Shown here: positions 33,703 to 42,400 of the stretch, piece after piece
How the letters are laid out: the number at the start of each line of letters is the position of its first letter
Numbering within the stretch: the first letter of the stretch is position 1
NCBI RefSeq assembly: GCF_025056915.1
Contig: NZ_JANWVH010000001.1
Span: forward strand, 1 to 64,000
Direction: 5' to 3'
Source of the DNA: Meiothermus sp.
Lineage (GTDB): Bacteria; Deinococcota; Deinococci; Deinococcales; Thermaceae
Length of the DNA: 64,000 bases
Made by a program: the position numbers and the translations under genes
The notes under the pieces: model-generated
Database searches by the model: none
What the model was told of the DNA's origin: nothing
Seen by the model: only the letters and a program-made list of their open reading frames with translations

Positions 33703-34209
33703 ATGAAGTTGAAGCTGGGTGACCCTGCTCCTCTAGTGCAGGTTCAGGACGCTATGGGCCGCACAGTGGATTTGGCGGCGCTGGTCGGGCAGGGGCGTTA
33801 CATTGTGCTGTGGTTCTACCCCAAGGCCAGTTCGCCGGGTTGCACCGCCCAGGGAAAGCAGTACGCCGAGCTGCACGATGCCTTCAGGCAGCTGGGCGCC
33901 GAGGTGTTTGGCGTGAGCGCCGACCCCGCCTCGGCGCAGTGTCGGTTTATAGACCGGCTGGCCTTGCAGGGCGGCATGATTCCCGATCCCTCGGGGGCCT
34001 TGGGGCGTGCTTTTGGGGTGGGCGGTTGGCTGGGCTTTGGCCAGCTGCTGGGGATGTACAACCGCGATACCATTCTGATCAACCCGGAGGGGCGGATTGA
34101 AAAAATCTGGCGCAATGTTAACCCTTTCCAGGATGCCAGGGTGGTGCTGGAATACTTGAAATCGAAGGTGGGTGCGGGCCCCGCTCAGGCCGAGTCTGCG
34201 CCAACTTGA
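33703..34209 (+). CDS. Peroxiredoxin (BCP/PrxQ-like), cytoplasmic
   Basis: 168 residues. WFYPKASSPGCTAQGKQYAEL holds the peroxidatic Cys in a PKAxxxGCT context typical of the BCP/PrxQ group, and FGVSADPASAQCRFID supplies a second Cys. The usual PrxQ resolving Cys five residues after the first is absent (CTAQGK), so the resolving partner may be the later Cys or another molecule. It should reduce peroxides. A paralogue with a signal peptide follows 48 bases later, so the two probably cover different compartments. Confidence 0.9.
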   Translation: MKLKLGDPAPLVQVQDAMGRTVDLAALVGQGRYIVLWFYPKASSPGCTAQGKQYAELHDAFRQLGAEVFGVSADPASAQCRFIDRLALQGGMIPDPSGALGRAFGVGGWLGFGQLLGMYNRDTILINPEGRIEKIWRNVNPFQDARVVLEYLKSKVGAGPAQAESAPT

Positions 34210-34257
34210 AGCCTGGCCCACAGCAGGGTGGGCCTCCTTGCGGGCAGACTCGAGGGT

Positions 34258-34755
34258 ATGAAACGCCTGTGGTTCTTGCCCTTGCTGCTGGCGCCCGCGC
34301 TGGCCCTGGCCCCCGGCGACCCGGTCTCCTTGCCCAGAGTGCAGGACTCCTACGGCAGGCCCGTAGACCTGGCGGCGGTCGCTCGAGAAGGGAAGTATCT
34401 GTTGTTCTGGTTCTACCCCAAGGCCAGCTCGCCCGGCTGCACCGCCCAGGGCAAGCGCTACGCCGAGCTATACGGCGAGTTCGACCGGCTCGGGGTGGAG
34501 ATTTTCGGGGTGAGCGCCGACCCCGCCGCCGACCAGTGCAGCTTCATCGAGCAGATGGCCCTCAAAGGGGCCATGCTCCCCGATAAGGACGGCACCCTGG
34601 CCCGGCTCTTCAAAGTGGGAGGGTTTTTGGGCTTTTACAACCGCGATACCATCCTGGTCAACCCCAAAGGCCGCATCGAGCGCATCTGGCGCAGTGTGAA
34701 CGCCTTCCGCGACCCCGATACGGTGCTGGCCTACGTGCGTGAAATCAAGCGATGA
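34258..34755 (+). CDS. Peroxiredoxin (BCP/PrxQ-like) with signal peptide
   Basis: 165 residues. The N-terminus MKRLWFLPLLLAPALALAPG is a signal peptide. The rest is closely similar to the upstream gene (WFYPKASSPGCTAQGKRYAEL, FGVSADPAADQCSFIEQMALKG, FYNRDTILVNPKGRIERIWR), so the pair arose by tandem duplication with gain or loss of export. An exported peroxiredoxin would detoxify peroxides in the periplasm, where its electron donor is unknown. A GAGGG before the ATG is a modest ribosome site. A longer in-frame start 30 bases upstream would mask the signal peptide. Confidence 0.88.
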   Translation: MKRLWFLPLLLAPALALAPGDPVSLPRVQDSYGRPVDLAAVAREGKYLLFWFYPKASSPGCTAQGKRYAELYGEFDRLGVEIFGVSADPAADQCSFIEQMALKGAMLPDKDGTLARLFKVGGFLGFYNRDTILVNPKGRIERIWRSVNAFRDPDTVLAYVREIKR

Positions 34756-34933
34756 GCGGGCGCCCTTCCGGATGAGCCAAGCCCTGCTGGTTGGCAAAGC
34801 CGCGCCCGAAGGAATAACCGAACCTTTACCTTGCCCTTCACTGGCGGGATGGCCCATCCAGCCGGTCAGCGCGCGGGACAAAGCGGTTTGGGAATCGAAC
34901 CGCGCGTAGCAAGGGCTCCGGGGCTGGCCCCGC

Positions 34934-35041
34934 AATCGTGCTCTACATAGACGTGGCCGCCCACGGAGAATGCGTCTGGGCCGAGACGCTTGTCTTCCAG
35001 GCGGCCACCTCGAATGGCTCAAAATATGCGAAGAGCGCTCG
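34934..35041 (+). repeat. Family A inverted-repeat element (about 108 bp)
   Basis: Begins ATCGTGCTCTACATAGACGTG and ends ATGCGAAGAGCGCTCGAG. The inner GGCCGCCCACGGAGAA, GTCTGGGCCGAGACGC and GGCGGCCACCTCGAATGGC match other copies. The ends have drifted (GTGCTC for GCGCTC and a final CGAG). It lies in the 341-base gap between the peroxiredoxin and CrtI-like genes, which holds nothing else. Confidence 0.75.
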
Positions 35042-35096
35042 AGTTTGTAACCATTCCGTAAGTCTTGGGTCGCTTTAAACCGCAGAATGTGAAGGG

Positions 35097-36626
35097 ATGA
35101 AAGTGGTGGTGATTGGCGCGGGGGTGGGGGGCCTCACCACCGCTGCGCTGCTGGCCCAGGCGGGCCTCGAGGTCACGGTGCTCGAGCACCATACCTACCC
35201 CGGCGGCTCGGCAGGCACCTTCTGGCACCGGGGCTTCCGCTTCGATGCGGGGGCGACCCTGCTGGCCGGTTTCGACGAGGCGGGGGTTTTTACCCGGCTG
35301 GAGCGCCGCTTGGGGGTTCGTTTTCCGGTGCGTCGGCTGGCCCAGGGCCAAACGCTGATGGAGGTCTGGCTGCCCGATGGCCGGGTGGTGCCCCGTCCGG
35401 TGGGGCGCGCGCACGAGCTCGAGGCCCAGGAGCAGGCCTTTGGCAGAGGCGTGCGGGGCTTCTGGGCCTGGCAGGCCCGGCGGGCCGAGGCTTTGTGGGG
35501 GCTGGCCCAGGGCCTGCCCTTTCCCCCCGCCAATGCCCAGGAGTTGCGGCGGCTCTTGCACAAAGGGCTGCCCTGGGCGCTGGGCCACCTGGCCGACCTG
35601 CCCGGCATTCTGGCCGATCTGCTGCGCCGCACCGCGGCCCATGCGCCCGCGAACCCCGCCTTCAGGCGTTTTCTGGACGCCCAGCTGTTGATTGCCGCCC
35701 AGACCGATGCCGGGGGCACCTATGCCCTCTTTGGGGCGGCGGCGCTGGATCTGCCCCACCGGGGCCCCGCCATGCCCCTGGGGGGGATGGGCGCGGTGGC
35801 CGAGACCCTGGCCGAGGCCGTCCGGCGCTACGGGGGCCGGGTGCTCTACCGCCACCGGGTTGAACGGCTCTGGCTTCGCCGGGGACGGGTGGTGGGCGTG
35901 GAGGTGGCCCTGGGCGGGCGGCGGCGGGGGGAGCGCGAGGTGCTGGAGGCCGACCTCTTCATCGCCAACCTGACCCCCGGCGACCTAGCCGCCCTGGTGC
36001 CGGAAGGCCCCCAGCAGCCCCCCCCGGCCGATGCCTGGGGGGCTTTCATGCTGCATGCGGTGGTGCCCGAGGGCCTGGTTCCGCCGGGCGCCCCCTACCG
36101 GCAGTGGGCGGGGGCCGGCGAGTGGACCTTTGTGAGCCTGGCCGAGCCCGGCGATTCCTTGCGCGGCCCGGCGGGCCTGCGGGTTCTGTCGGCCTCGGTG
36201 CACACCCGGCTGGCCGAGTGGCAGGGCCTTGGCAAGGAGGCCTACCAGGCCCAGAAACAAGCCTGGCAGGAGCGGGTCGCGCGTCAGGTGGAGCGGCTCA
36301 TTCCCGGCTTCCGGGCCTCGGCGGCGCTGCTGCTGGGGGCAACCCCCCGCACCTACTGGTTTTACACAAGGCGGCAGAGCGGCTGGGTGGGCGGGTATCC
36401 GCAGGTGCATCCCTTCCGCACCCCCAGCCCCCGAACCCCCTTCCCAAACCTGTGGCGGGTGGGGGAGACCATCTTCCCGGGGCAGTCGGTGCCGGCGGTG
36501 GCCATGGGGGGCGAGCGGGTGGCTGCGCTGGTGCTGGCCCGGCTGGGCCTGGAGCCTGCCGCGCCCTTTGCAGACGGAGCCGCCCACCCTGGCTGCTCTC
36601 TACAGGACAGAGCCTCCTCGGAGTAA
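35097..36626 (+). CDS. CrtI/CrtO-like carotenoid desaturase or oxidase (FAD-dependent)
   Basis: 509 residues. VVVIGAGVGGLTTAALLAQAGLEVTVLEHHTYPGGSAGTF is an intact FAD-binding Rossmann motif with the phytoene-dehydrogenase extension. The C-terminal NLWRVGETIFPGQSVPAVAMGGERVAALVL is the second FAD signature of the family. Members desaturate, isomerise or oxidise carotenoids at the membrane; the exact reaction cannot be told. The C-terminus is Ala/Pro-rich. GAAGGG lies just before the ATG. No other carotenoid gene is in the window. Confidence 0.85.
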   Translation: MKVVVIGAGVGGLTTAALLAQAGLEVTVLEHHTYPGGSAGTFWHRGFRFDAGATLLAGFDEAGVFTRLERRLGVRFPVRRLAQGQTLMEVWLPDGRVVPRPVGRAHELEAQEQAFGRGVRGFWAWQARRAEALWGLAQGLPFPPANAQELRRLLHKGLPWALGHLADLPGILADLLRRTAAHAPANPAFRRFLDAQLLIAAQTDAGGTYALFGAAALDLPHRGPAMPLGGMGAVAETLAEAVRRYGGRVLYRHRVERLWLRRGRVVGVEVALGGRRRGEREVLEADLFIANLTPGDLAALVPEGPQQPPPADAWGAFMLHAVVPEGLVPPGAPYRQWAGAGEWTFVSLAEPGDSLRGPAGLRVLSASVHTRLAEWQGLGKEAYQAQKQAWQERVARQVERLIPGFRASAALLLGATPRTYWFYTRRQSGWVGGYPQVHPFRTPSPRTPFPNLWRVGETIFPGQSVPAVAMGGERVAALVLARLGLEPAAPFADGAAHPGCSLQDRASSE

Positions 36627-36635
36627 AGGAGAGAA

Positions 36636-38393
36636 CTAGCGGGCGGCCAGCTCCTGCCCCACCTTCCAGTAGGCAGCCATGACCTTGCGCGCAGCGGGCA
36701 GGGCCACCCCGCTGCCCTCGCCGCCGTTCTCGAAAAAGGCCACCACCACCAGGGGGGGGCGGGGGTCGGCGGGGTCTACCGGGCCGTAGCCCATGTACCA
36801 GGCGTGCTCGAGGCCAGCGGTGAGGGTTTCGTTCTGGGCGGTGCCGGTCTTGCCCGCTGTAGCCACCGGAAAGCTGCCCAGCACGTGCCGGGCGGTGCCC
36901 CAGGTGACGGTTTTGCGCAGCCCTTCCTGAAGCTCCTTCCAGTACTGGCCGGCCACCGAGGTATGGGGCCTGCGGACGGCCTGGTTGCCAATCCGCAGCA
37001 CCATGTGCAGCTCGGGTTGCTGGCCGCTTTGGGCGATGGTGGCCAGCATGCGGGCAATCTGCACCGGGGTGGCTTTGTTGTAGCCCTGCCCGATGGCAAT
37101 CGAGAGGGTCTCGCCGGGCCACCAGCGGGGGTCTTGGGGGAGGTTCTGTCGCTTCCACTGCAAGGTGGGCACAATGCCGTTCTGCTCGCCAATTTCCAGC
37201 CCGGTGGGGCGGCCTATCCCCAGCTCCAAGGCCCGCTTGTGGAGCCTGTCCACCATGCCGATGGGGTCCAGCATGGCCACCTGGTAGTACCAGGTGTTGC
37301 AGCTTTGGGCAATGGCCTCCTTGACGGTCATCATGCCCATATCCACCCGCGCCCAGTTGCGCCGGATGCCGCCAAAAACGATGTACGGGCTGCAACGGTA
37401 GGCAGTGCCGGGGCTCACGTAGCCGCTTTCCAGAGCCAGGCTCGAGGTCACCAGTTTGTAGGTGGAGCCGGGGGGGTAGGCATTGACCGCCCGGTTCAGG
37501 GTGGGCCTGTCCTTGTCGGCGAACAGCGCGCGAATCTGGTCATTGGGGCGGGGCCGGCGGCCAAACAGGTTGGGGTCGAAGGCCGGGGCGGTGGCCATGG
37601 CCAGCACCTCGCCGTTGCGCGGGTCGAGGGCCACAATGGCCCCCTTGGCCTGGCGGGCCAGCGGAAGCCCGTAGCGGAGGCGAATTCGATTAATGTCCTC
37701 AACTCCCTCCCGCAAGGCCTGCTCGGCAGCTCGTTGCAGATTCAGGTCGAGGGTCAGGTACACGTCGGAACCGGCCTGGGGCTCTTTGAGTTCCTCGAAG
37801 CGCACCCGCTGGCCCCGGGCGTTGACCTCGGCCAGCACCACCCCTTTGATGCCCCGCAGATGGGTTTCCAGGGCGGCCTCGAGGCCCGCCGCTCCGACCA
37901 GCTCTTCGGGGTCGTAGCCTTCCTTGAGCTGTTCCTGGGAGGGCAGCGCCGTGTATCCAATCACCGGCCCGGCAATGGGGTTGGGGTAGACCCGCTCGAT
38001 GCGCTCCAATAGCTTCAGGTTGGGCTCCCCGGCGGTGAGTTCGGCCAGGGTGGGCACCAGCGCCTCCGGAATGTTCACCAAGAGCTCCACCGGCTCCCGC
38101 TCCACCTTGGGCAGCTCCTTGAGCCCCAGCAGGGCCAGGATGCGCTCCTTGAAATGCACCTCTCCACCCGTATAAATCAGATCCACCGCCAGCCGGTTGG
38201 CCGCAATCACCCGTCCATTGCGGTCCAGAATGCGGCCCCTGGGCGCCAGCGAGGTTTCGGTGCGAAGGTAGTTGCCCTGGCTGCGGGTGGCATATTGCTC
38301 GTACTGCAATACCTGCAACTGCCAAAGCCGCCCCACAAACAGCAGCAGTATCAGGTAAAAAAGCCCCAGCAGGATCCAGACGCGGCTGTTCAC
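36636..38393 (-). CDS. mrdA: Penicillin-binding protein 2 (class B, cell elongation)
   Basis: 585 residues. One N-terminal transmembrane helix (VWILLGLFYLILLLFVGRLW), the class-B pedestal with APRGRILDRNGRVIAAN, and a transpeptidase domain with all three motifs: PPGSTYKLV (SxxK), QSCNTW (SxN) and AGKTGTAQ (KTG). It cross-links peptidoglycan during lateral growth. It follows mreD by 9 bases, the classic mreC-mreD-mrdA order, so it works with the elongasome; mreB and rodA are not here. The CrtI-like gene converges from the other strand with 9 bases between stops. Confidence 0.95.
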   Translation of the reverse strand: MNSRVWILLGLFYLILLLFVGRLWQLQVLQYEQYATRSQGNYLRTETSLAPRGRILDRNGRVIAANRLAVDLIYTGGEVHFKERILALLGLKELPKVEREPVELLVNIPEALVPTLAELTAGEPNLKLLERIERVYPNPIAGPVIGYTALPSQEQLKEGYDPEELVGAAGLEAALETHLRGIKGVVLAEVNARGQRVRFEELKEPQAGSDVYLTLDLNLQRAAEQALREGVEDINRIRLRYGLPLARQAKGAIVALDPRNGEVLAMATAPAFDPNLFGRRPRPNDQIRALFADKDRPTLNRAVNAYPPGSTYKLVTSSLALESGYVSPGTAYRCSPYIVFGGIRRNWARVDMGMMTVKEAIAQSCNTWYYQVAMLDPIGMVDRLHKRALELGIGRPTGLEIGEQNGIVPTLQWKRQNLPQDPRWWPGETLSIAIGQGYNKATPVQIARMLATIAQSGQQPELHMVLRIGNQAVRRPHTSVAGQYWKELQEGLRKTVTWGTARHVLGSFPVATAGKTGTAQNETLTAGLEHAWYMGYGPVDPADPRPPLVVVAFFENGGEGSGVALPAARKVMAAYWKVGQELAAR

Positions 38394-38402
38394 CAGGCAC
38401 CC

Positions 38403-38879
38403 CTATTTGCTGCGCACCGCATAAAGCTGCCGGGAGAGCTGAATCACCAAAGGCGCAATCAGCAACGTCAGCAGCATCTCCGGTAAGATAACCGACCACA
38501 GCGTGAGAGGGTTGAAGTTGCCCAAACGCAGCCAGAAGGCCACCAGCAGGATGCCCAGCCATTTGGCTACAAAGCTACCTCCCAGAATGACGACCTGGCC
38601 GGCCAACTCGTCCCAGTGCACCAGGCGCGAAAGACGGTAGTAAGCATAGGCGGCAAAAAGCAACCCCACCGCATGTAACCCTGGGTAACCTGCCGAGAGC
38701 AAGTCTTGCAGCAATCCCAGGGCAAAGGCCAGCGGCAAGCCCACATAGGGCGATGTCGAAGCCACCAGCAACAAGGTGGCCAGATAAATCAAATCGGGGG
38801 GCGAAAAACTATCCCCCAACAAGCCGGAAACAAAGCCCTGGAGTACGAAAGCCAGTCCGCTAATCAAAAGGATTCGCAT
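38403..38879 (-). CDS. mreD: Rod-shape determining protein MreD
   Basis: 158 residues, about five transmembrane helices (MRILLISGLAFVLQGF, PDLIYLATLLLVASTSPYVGL, FALGLLQDLLSAGYPGLHAVGLLFAAYAYY, and others). The LLQDLLS...G..A motif is typical of MreD, an inner-membrane part of the elongasome. The ATG at 38879 gives the expected N-terminus; no strong ribosome site precedes it. A 250-base interval separates it from mreC, unusual for this cluster. Confidence 0.88.
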   Translation of the reverse strand: MRILLISGLAFVLQGFVSGLLGDSFSPPDLIYLATLLLVASTSPYVGLPLAFALGLLQDLLSAGYPGLHAVGLLFAAYAYYRLSRLVHWDELAGQVVILGGSFVAKWLGILLVAFWLRLGNFNPLTLWSVILPEMLLTLLIAPLVIQLSRQLYAVRSK

Positions 38880-39130
38880 AGTGGGCCAAGAATGGGTTTG
38901 CCGTCGCGCCTTGCACGGTGTGGCGCATCGGCACGGCAACAACGGCTGCGCCGGGTGTTCGCAGGCTGCGCTTTGGACAACGGCGGAGCAGAGCCACAGG
39001 GCATGAAAATTGGGGCTGCTGCAAGGCCGGTTCCCAACCGATTATCAAAAGACCGCATCACCCAGGCCTGGCGATACGGGGTGAAAAAGAACCAGGAGGC
39101 GCGTTGGAGGGGGGTCTCGTGTGCATTCAT
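38864..39130 (-). CDS. Doubtful ORF between mreC and mreD
   Basis: 88 codons on the minus strand. Its ATG overlaps the mreC stop as ATGA and its end overlaps the mreD start by 16 bases, so placement looks like a coupled gene. The product (rich in Arg, Cys and Pro, for example NTRRSRCCRADAPHRARRDG) resembles no protein and its codon use is poor. It may only be spacer DNA that happens to stay open, or a decayed gene. Listed because the 247-base gap needs an explanation. Confidence 0.2.
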   Translation of the reverse strand: MNAHETPLQRASWFFFTPYRQAWVMRSFDNRLGTGLAAAPIFMPCGSAPPLSKAQPANTRRSRCCRADAPHRARRDGKPILGPLCESF

Positions 39131-39918
39131 AACGGCTTGAGCACCTGCACTTCCTCCAGCAGCGAAAGTTGCACGGAGGGCCGTACAATCAGGACCTTCT
39201 TCAACGCGCCGGGTGAAACAGGCAAGACCTGCTCCACCGTCCCAACCGAGATGCCCGCGGGGTAGAGGCCCTGCAAAGCGCCGGTCACCACCTTGTCACC
39301 GGGATTGACCTGGGCCTCGGGGGCGATTTCCACCCGCAGCCTGCGGGGAGGGGCGCCATAGGCAATGCCCCGACCCGGGGCACTGGCGAGCCGCACCCCT
39401 ACCCGCGACTCAGGGTCAAGCACCGTGCGAACCACGGCATTGTTTGGCGTGACCTCGGTGATGACCCCCACCAGTCCGCTGGCGGTGGTTACCGGCATGC
39501 CGACCCGCAGCCCCTGGGCCGAACCTGCTCCCAAAAAGAGCCTGCGGTAAAGGCCCGAAGGATCATCGTCAATCACCGGTGCTACCGCGACCACGCCCAG
39601 GCCCTGCACAGCCTGCACCCGCAGGGTGGCCTGTAGTTTGCGGTTTTCCAGTCTCAGGCGCTGGTTTTCTTGCCTGAGCTGCTGCAACTCGGCCTGCACC
39701 TGTCGCAGTTCGGCCCGCAGGTCACGGCGGTCAAACACGGCAGCCAAGCTGGCCCTGGCGTTTTGGCCTAGGCGAAAGGAGAAGCCAAACAAAGGGGCGG
39801 TGCGCGCGGCAAACTCGCCCGGCAGGCTAGGGGCCGATTGCCGGGTCAGGGTGGCGAGCAATACCCCCAGCACCATTAAGCCAATCAGCAAGGCCCTGCG
39901 AATAACGGTATCGCTCAT
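39127..39918 (-). CDS. mreC: Rod-shape determining protein MreC
   Basis: 263 residues. One N-terminal transmembrane helix (RALLIGLMVLGVLLATL), a coiled coil (about 70-100, LRAELRQVQAELQQLRQENQRLRLENRKL) and a two-beta-domain periplasmic part with GSAQGLRVGMPVTTASGLVGVI, DPESRVGVRL and NPGDKVVTGALQGLYPAGISVGTV. MreC links the cytoplasmic MreB filaments to PBP2 in the periplasm. The ATG at 39918 has no strong ribosome site. It is the first gene of the mreC-mreD-PBP2 group. Confidence 0.93.
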   Translation of the reverse strand: MSDTVIRRALLIGLMVLGVLLATLTRQSAPSLPGEFAARTAPLFGFSFRLGQNARASLAAVFDRRDLRAELRQVQAELQQLRQENQRLRLENRKLQATLRVQAVQGLGVVAVAPVIDDDPSGLYRRLFLGAGSAQGLRVGMPVTTASGLVGVITEVTPNNAVVRTVLDPESRVGVRLASAPGRGIAYGAPPRRLRVEIAPEAQVNPGDKVVTGALQGLYPAGISVGTVEQVLPVSPGALKKVLIVRPSVQLSLLEEVQVLKPL

Positions 39919-40232
39919 GGTCTACCGCCAGTCGAGGGGTGCAGGAAACGATGGTCTGTGCTGCAAAGCTTCAAAAAACCCAACTCCCAAACCAGAGTTT
40001 AGCGCATGGCTCCACCGAGCCTGCTTCACTATACAGAACCCTAGAATGCAGTTCAGATTGGGACACCTGCCTCCAGGTTTCACTTCACGGCTTTCGGCAG
40101 AGGGTGGAGCCCCAGAAAACACCCATGCCCACCGTTTTGGCGTGGCCATTTTGCATGGGCCAGTAAACACCCCTTGGTTAGCCAGCCAGTTTGCTTTCGG
40201 AAAGGCTCGCTCACCGGCTCGAGGGGCCGGCG
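39919..40232. other. Intergenic region upstream of mreC
   Basis: 314 bases without a supportable gene. It should hold the mreC promoter (minus strand) but I see no strong -35/-10 pair. AACCCAACTCCCAAACCAGAG and CAGGTTTCACTTCACGGCTTTCGG stretches have no obvious repeats elsewhere in the window. Confidence 0.4.
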
Positions 40233-40994
40233 CTACGTCGCCTGGGGCCTGGGCTGGGCCCCCACGTAGCGGCTAGCCGTCCATATCAACACAACCGCGA
40301 ACAGCAGGCGCAGCCATAGTTCAGGCAGTTGATTGGCCACCAGACCCCCTGCAAAGGCCCCGACCAGAATGCCCACCACCAGCCCTGGCACATAAGCCTG
40401 CGACAGATTGCCGTGGCGATAGTGGGTGTAGGACCCCACCAGGGCCGAAGGAATCATGGCCAGCAGCGAGGTGCCCTGGGCGGTGTGCTGCTCGAGGCCC
40501 ACCAGCAACACCATGATCGGCACGGTGATGGTGCCGCCGCCCACCCCCAGCATCCCCGAGGCAAAGCCCGCCAACCCCCCCGTCAGAAGCAAGGGCAGCA
40601 CCCGCACCCAGCCTTGCAGAGGCTCTTCCACGTGGGGAATGTAGGGCTTGAGCAGCAGCGACAAAGCCACAAAAACCAGATACCAGCCAAAGACCCGCTT
40701 GAGTTTCCACTCGGGCAGGCGGTTGGCAAACCGGGCTCCCAGGTTGGCGGTGACCATGGCCGTCGGGACAATCAGCAAGGCTGCTACCCAGTCCACCGTT
40801 CCATGAGCGGCGTAGGAGAAGGCACCCGCCAATCCGGTAAAAACCACCATTACCAGGCTGGTGGCTACGGCTTCGTGCTGGGTGAGCTTCAGGAAAGCGA
40901 CCATCAGGGGCACAGCCACGACGCCCCCGCCCAGGCCGACCAGGCCCCCAAAGGCCCCGGCGACCAGGCCAATCCACAAACTTGGAAGATTCAC
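40233..40994 (-). CDS. TauE/SafE-family (TSUP) membrane permease
   Basis: 253 residues with about eight transmembrane helices in two repeats. Each repeat starts with the family motif: GAFGGLVGLGGGVVAVPLM and GGLAGFASGMLGVGGGTITVPIM. TSUP proteins export or import sulfite, sulfoacetate or other organosulfur anions; the substrate here is unknown. GTG start at 40994 with GGAGG 6 bases before it, and TATAAC a little further upstream. The gene is monocistronic. Confidence 0.92.
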   Translation of the reverse strand: MNLPSLWIGLVAGAFGGLVGLGGGVVAVPLMVAFLKLTQHEAVATSLVMVVFTGLAGAFSYAAHGTVDWVAALLIVPTAMVTANLGARFANRLPEWKLKRVFGWYLVFVALSLLLKPYIPHVEEPLQGWVRVLPLLLTGGLAGFASGMLGVGGGTITVPIMVLLVGLEQHTAQGTSLLAMIPSALVGSYTHYRHGNLSQAYVPGLVVGILVGAFAGGLVANQLPELWLRLLFAVVLIWTASRYVGAQPRPQAT

Positions 40995-41088
40995 AGCCTC
41001 CGTTATACCACAACAAGTGAGATTTTAGATTCAAAATCTGGCCTGGTTACCTGCCGCCGGGTTCAAAACCCGCCTTCGACCGCTGTTT

Positions 41089-41134
41089 TATCGCGCTTAC
41101 AGACGAGGCCGCCACGTTTGTGAAGAGCGCGATA
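41089..41134. repeat. Miniature family A element (46 bp)
   Basis: TATCGCGCTTACAGACGAGG near one end and GTTTGTGAAGAGCGCGATA at the other leave only the terminal arms and a short centre with GGCCGCCACG. It is a near-perfect palindrome bounded by TA, the smallest member of the family in the window. It abuts a family B end. Confidence 0.8.
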
Positions 41135-41163
41135 TGTGTTACCTCGTTGTAGATTTGGTATTA
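41135..41163 (+). repeat. Fragment of a family B element (right end)
   Basis: ATGTGTTACCTCGTTGTAG followed by AGATTTGGTATTA matches the last 29 bases of the copy at 20737-20956 (GCGTTACCTCGTTGTAGATG). It preserves the terminal arm in its best form (AGATTTGGTATTA, complement of TAATACCAAATCT). The next 130 bases to the dipeptidase stop show nothing. Confidence 0.65.
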
Positions 41164-41294
41164 CAGGCTAAAACGGAACTCAAGGTTCATATCGTATTCG
41201 GTGACCCCTCCCCAGGGCCAACCGGGAAGATGGGCGGAGAGGGCCTCCCCGGATTGTGGGCACGGGGGCGCCTCAGGTGTCTGCTTGGCAGGGT

Positions 41295-42290
41295 TCAGGG
41301 CAGGGCGGTTTGTAACCAGCGCAGCCAGTTCTCCCCCAGCACCCCTTGCTTGAAGGGTTCTGGAACCAAACCGCCTATTTTTTGCAGGTCGCCGGGCTGG
41401 TCTAGCCCCTCCGGGTTTTCGTGCAGGCCGAAGCCCCCGTCAAAGTCGGAGCCGATGCCCACCTTGTCCCAGCCCACCAGGCGGGCGGTGTGGGCCATGT
41501 GCCGCCCAACTACTTCCAGCTTGACCCGCTCCATACCGCGCTGCCAGGTGGGTTCCAGGAAAAACCCAAAGAGCACCGTGCCAATCACGCCGTTTCGCTG
41601 GCCGATGGCCCGAATCATGGCATCGCTCAGGTGTCGGTTGGCATATGGGGGGCCTTCGCCGCCCAGCAGGGCCCTGGGGTTGCTGTGGGTGGCGCAGACC
41701 GCCCCATCAAAAACCTCCAGGGCCTGCCAGAAGGCCTGTTCGTCCATGTGCGAGAAGTCCAGGGCCAGATGATTCTCCCGCATGGCCCGCATGAGTTCAA
41801 AGCCCAGTTCGCTCAGGCCGCCGGGTTCACGGGTTCCGCCCGCATAGCGGGTGCGGTTCCAGGCGGGGCCGATGAGCCGCACCCCCTGCGCTTTCCAGAA
41901 CCCCACCTCGTTTGGCTGGCGGATGCACTCAGCGCCCTCAATCAGGATGACCAGGGCCGTAATCCCATCCTCCGGCCACAAAGCCAGATGCCGCTGCAAA
42001 TCGGCCCGATCGCGCAGAATTCGCACCAGCCCCTGTTCCTCCCAGCGCAAATACACCTCCAGTTGCCGCAGGGCTTGCTGGTAAGCGCTCTGGGGGTCGG
42101 TGTGCTGGCGTGGGTCCACCCAGAGGGTGGCAAAACAGATACCCACCTTGCCTTCTCGCAAGGCTGGTAGGGTCACGACGGGCACATCGGGATGGGCGTC
42201 GCACTTGCGTAACTCTGCGAGCGGCAGGGTGAGGTCGCGCCCCAGGTCGACCACATTGTGGGCCAGGTCGAGGTGGGCATCTACAATCAT
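41295..42290 (-). CDS. Membrane dipeptidase family protein (peptidase M19)
   Basis: 331 residues, no signal peptide, so probably cytoplasmic. Metal-binding motifs of renal-dipeptidase relatives are in order: VDAHLDLAHN (HxD), LVILIEGAECI (bridging Glu), LDFSHMD, CATHSNPRA and GIGSDFDGGFG. It should hydrolyse dipeptides, possibly including D-residues. Length and motif order match bacterial M19 members. The start at 42290 begins the family N-terminus MIVDAHLD with no strong ribosome site. It is divergent from the photolyase gene. Confidence 0.93.
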   Translation of the reverse strand: MIVDAHLDLAHNVVDLGRDLTLPLAELRKCDAHPDVPVVTLPALREGKVGICFATLWVDPRQHTDPQSAYQQALRQLEVYLRWEEQGLVRILRDRADLQRHLALWPEDGITALVILIEGAECIRQPNEVGFWKAQGVRLIGPAWNRTRYAGGTREPGGLSELGFELMRAMRENHLALDFSHMDEQAFWQALEVFDGAVCATHSNPRALLGGEGPPYANRHLSDAMIRAIGQRNGVIGTVLFGFFLEPTWQRGMERVKLEVVGRHMAHTARLVGWDKVGIGSDFDGGFGLHENPEGLDQPGDLQKIGGLVPEPFKQGVLGENWLRWLQTALP

Positions 42291-42400
42291 GGCTCACATC
42301 TTATCGGTTTGCGCCCTGGTGGTATCCTGTCTGGAAGCACGCCAGCGGATTAGGAGCCTGGCCCCAAGTTTTGCGCGGGCTTATCGAGAAAAATGCACCT

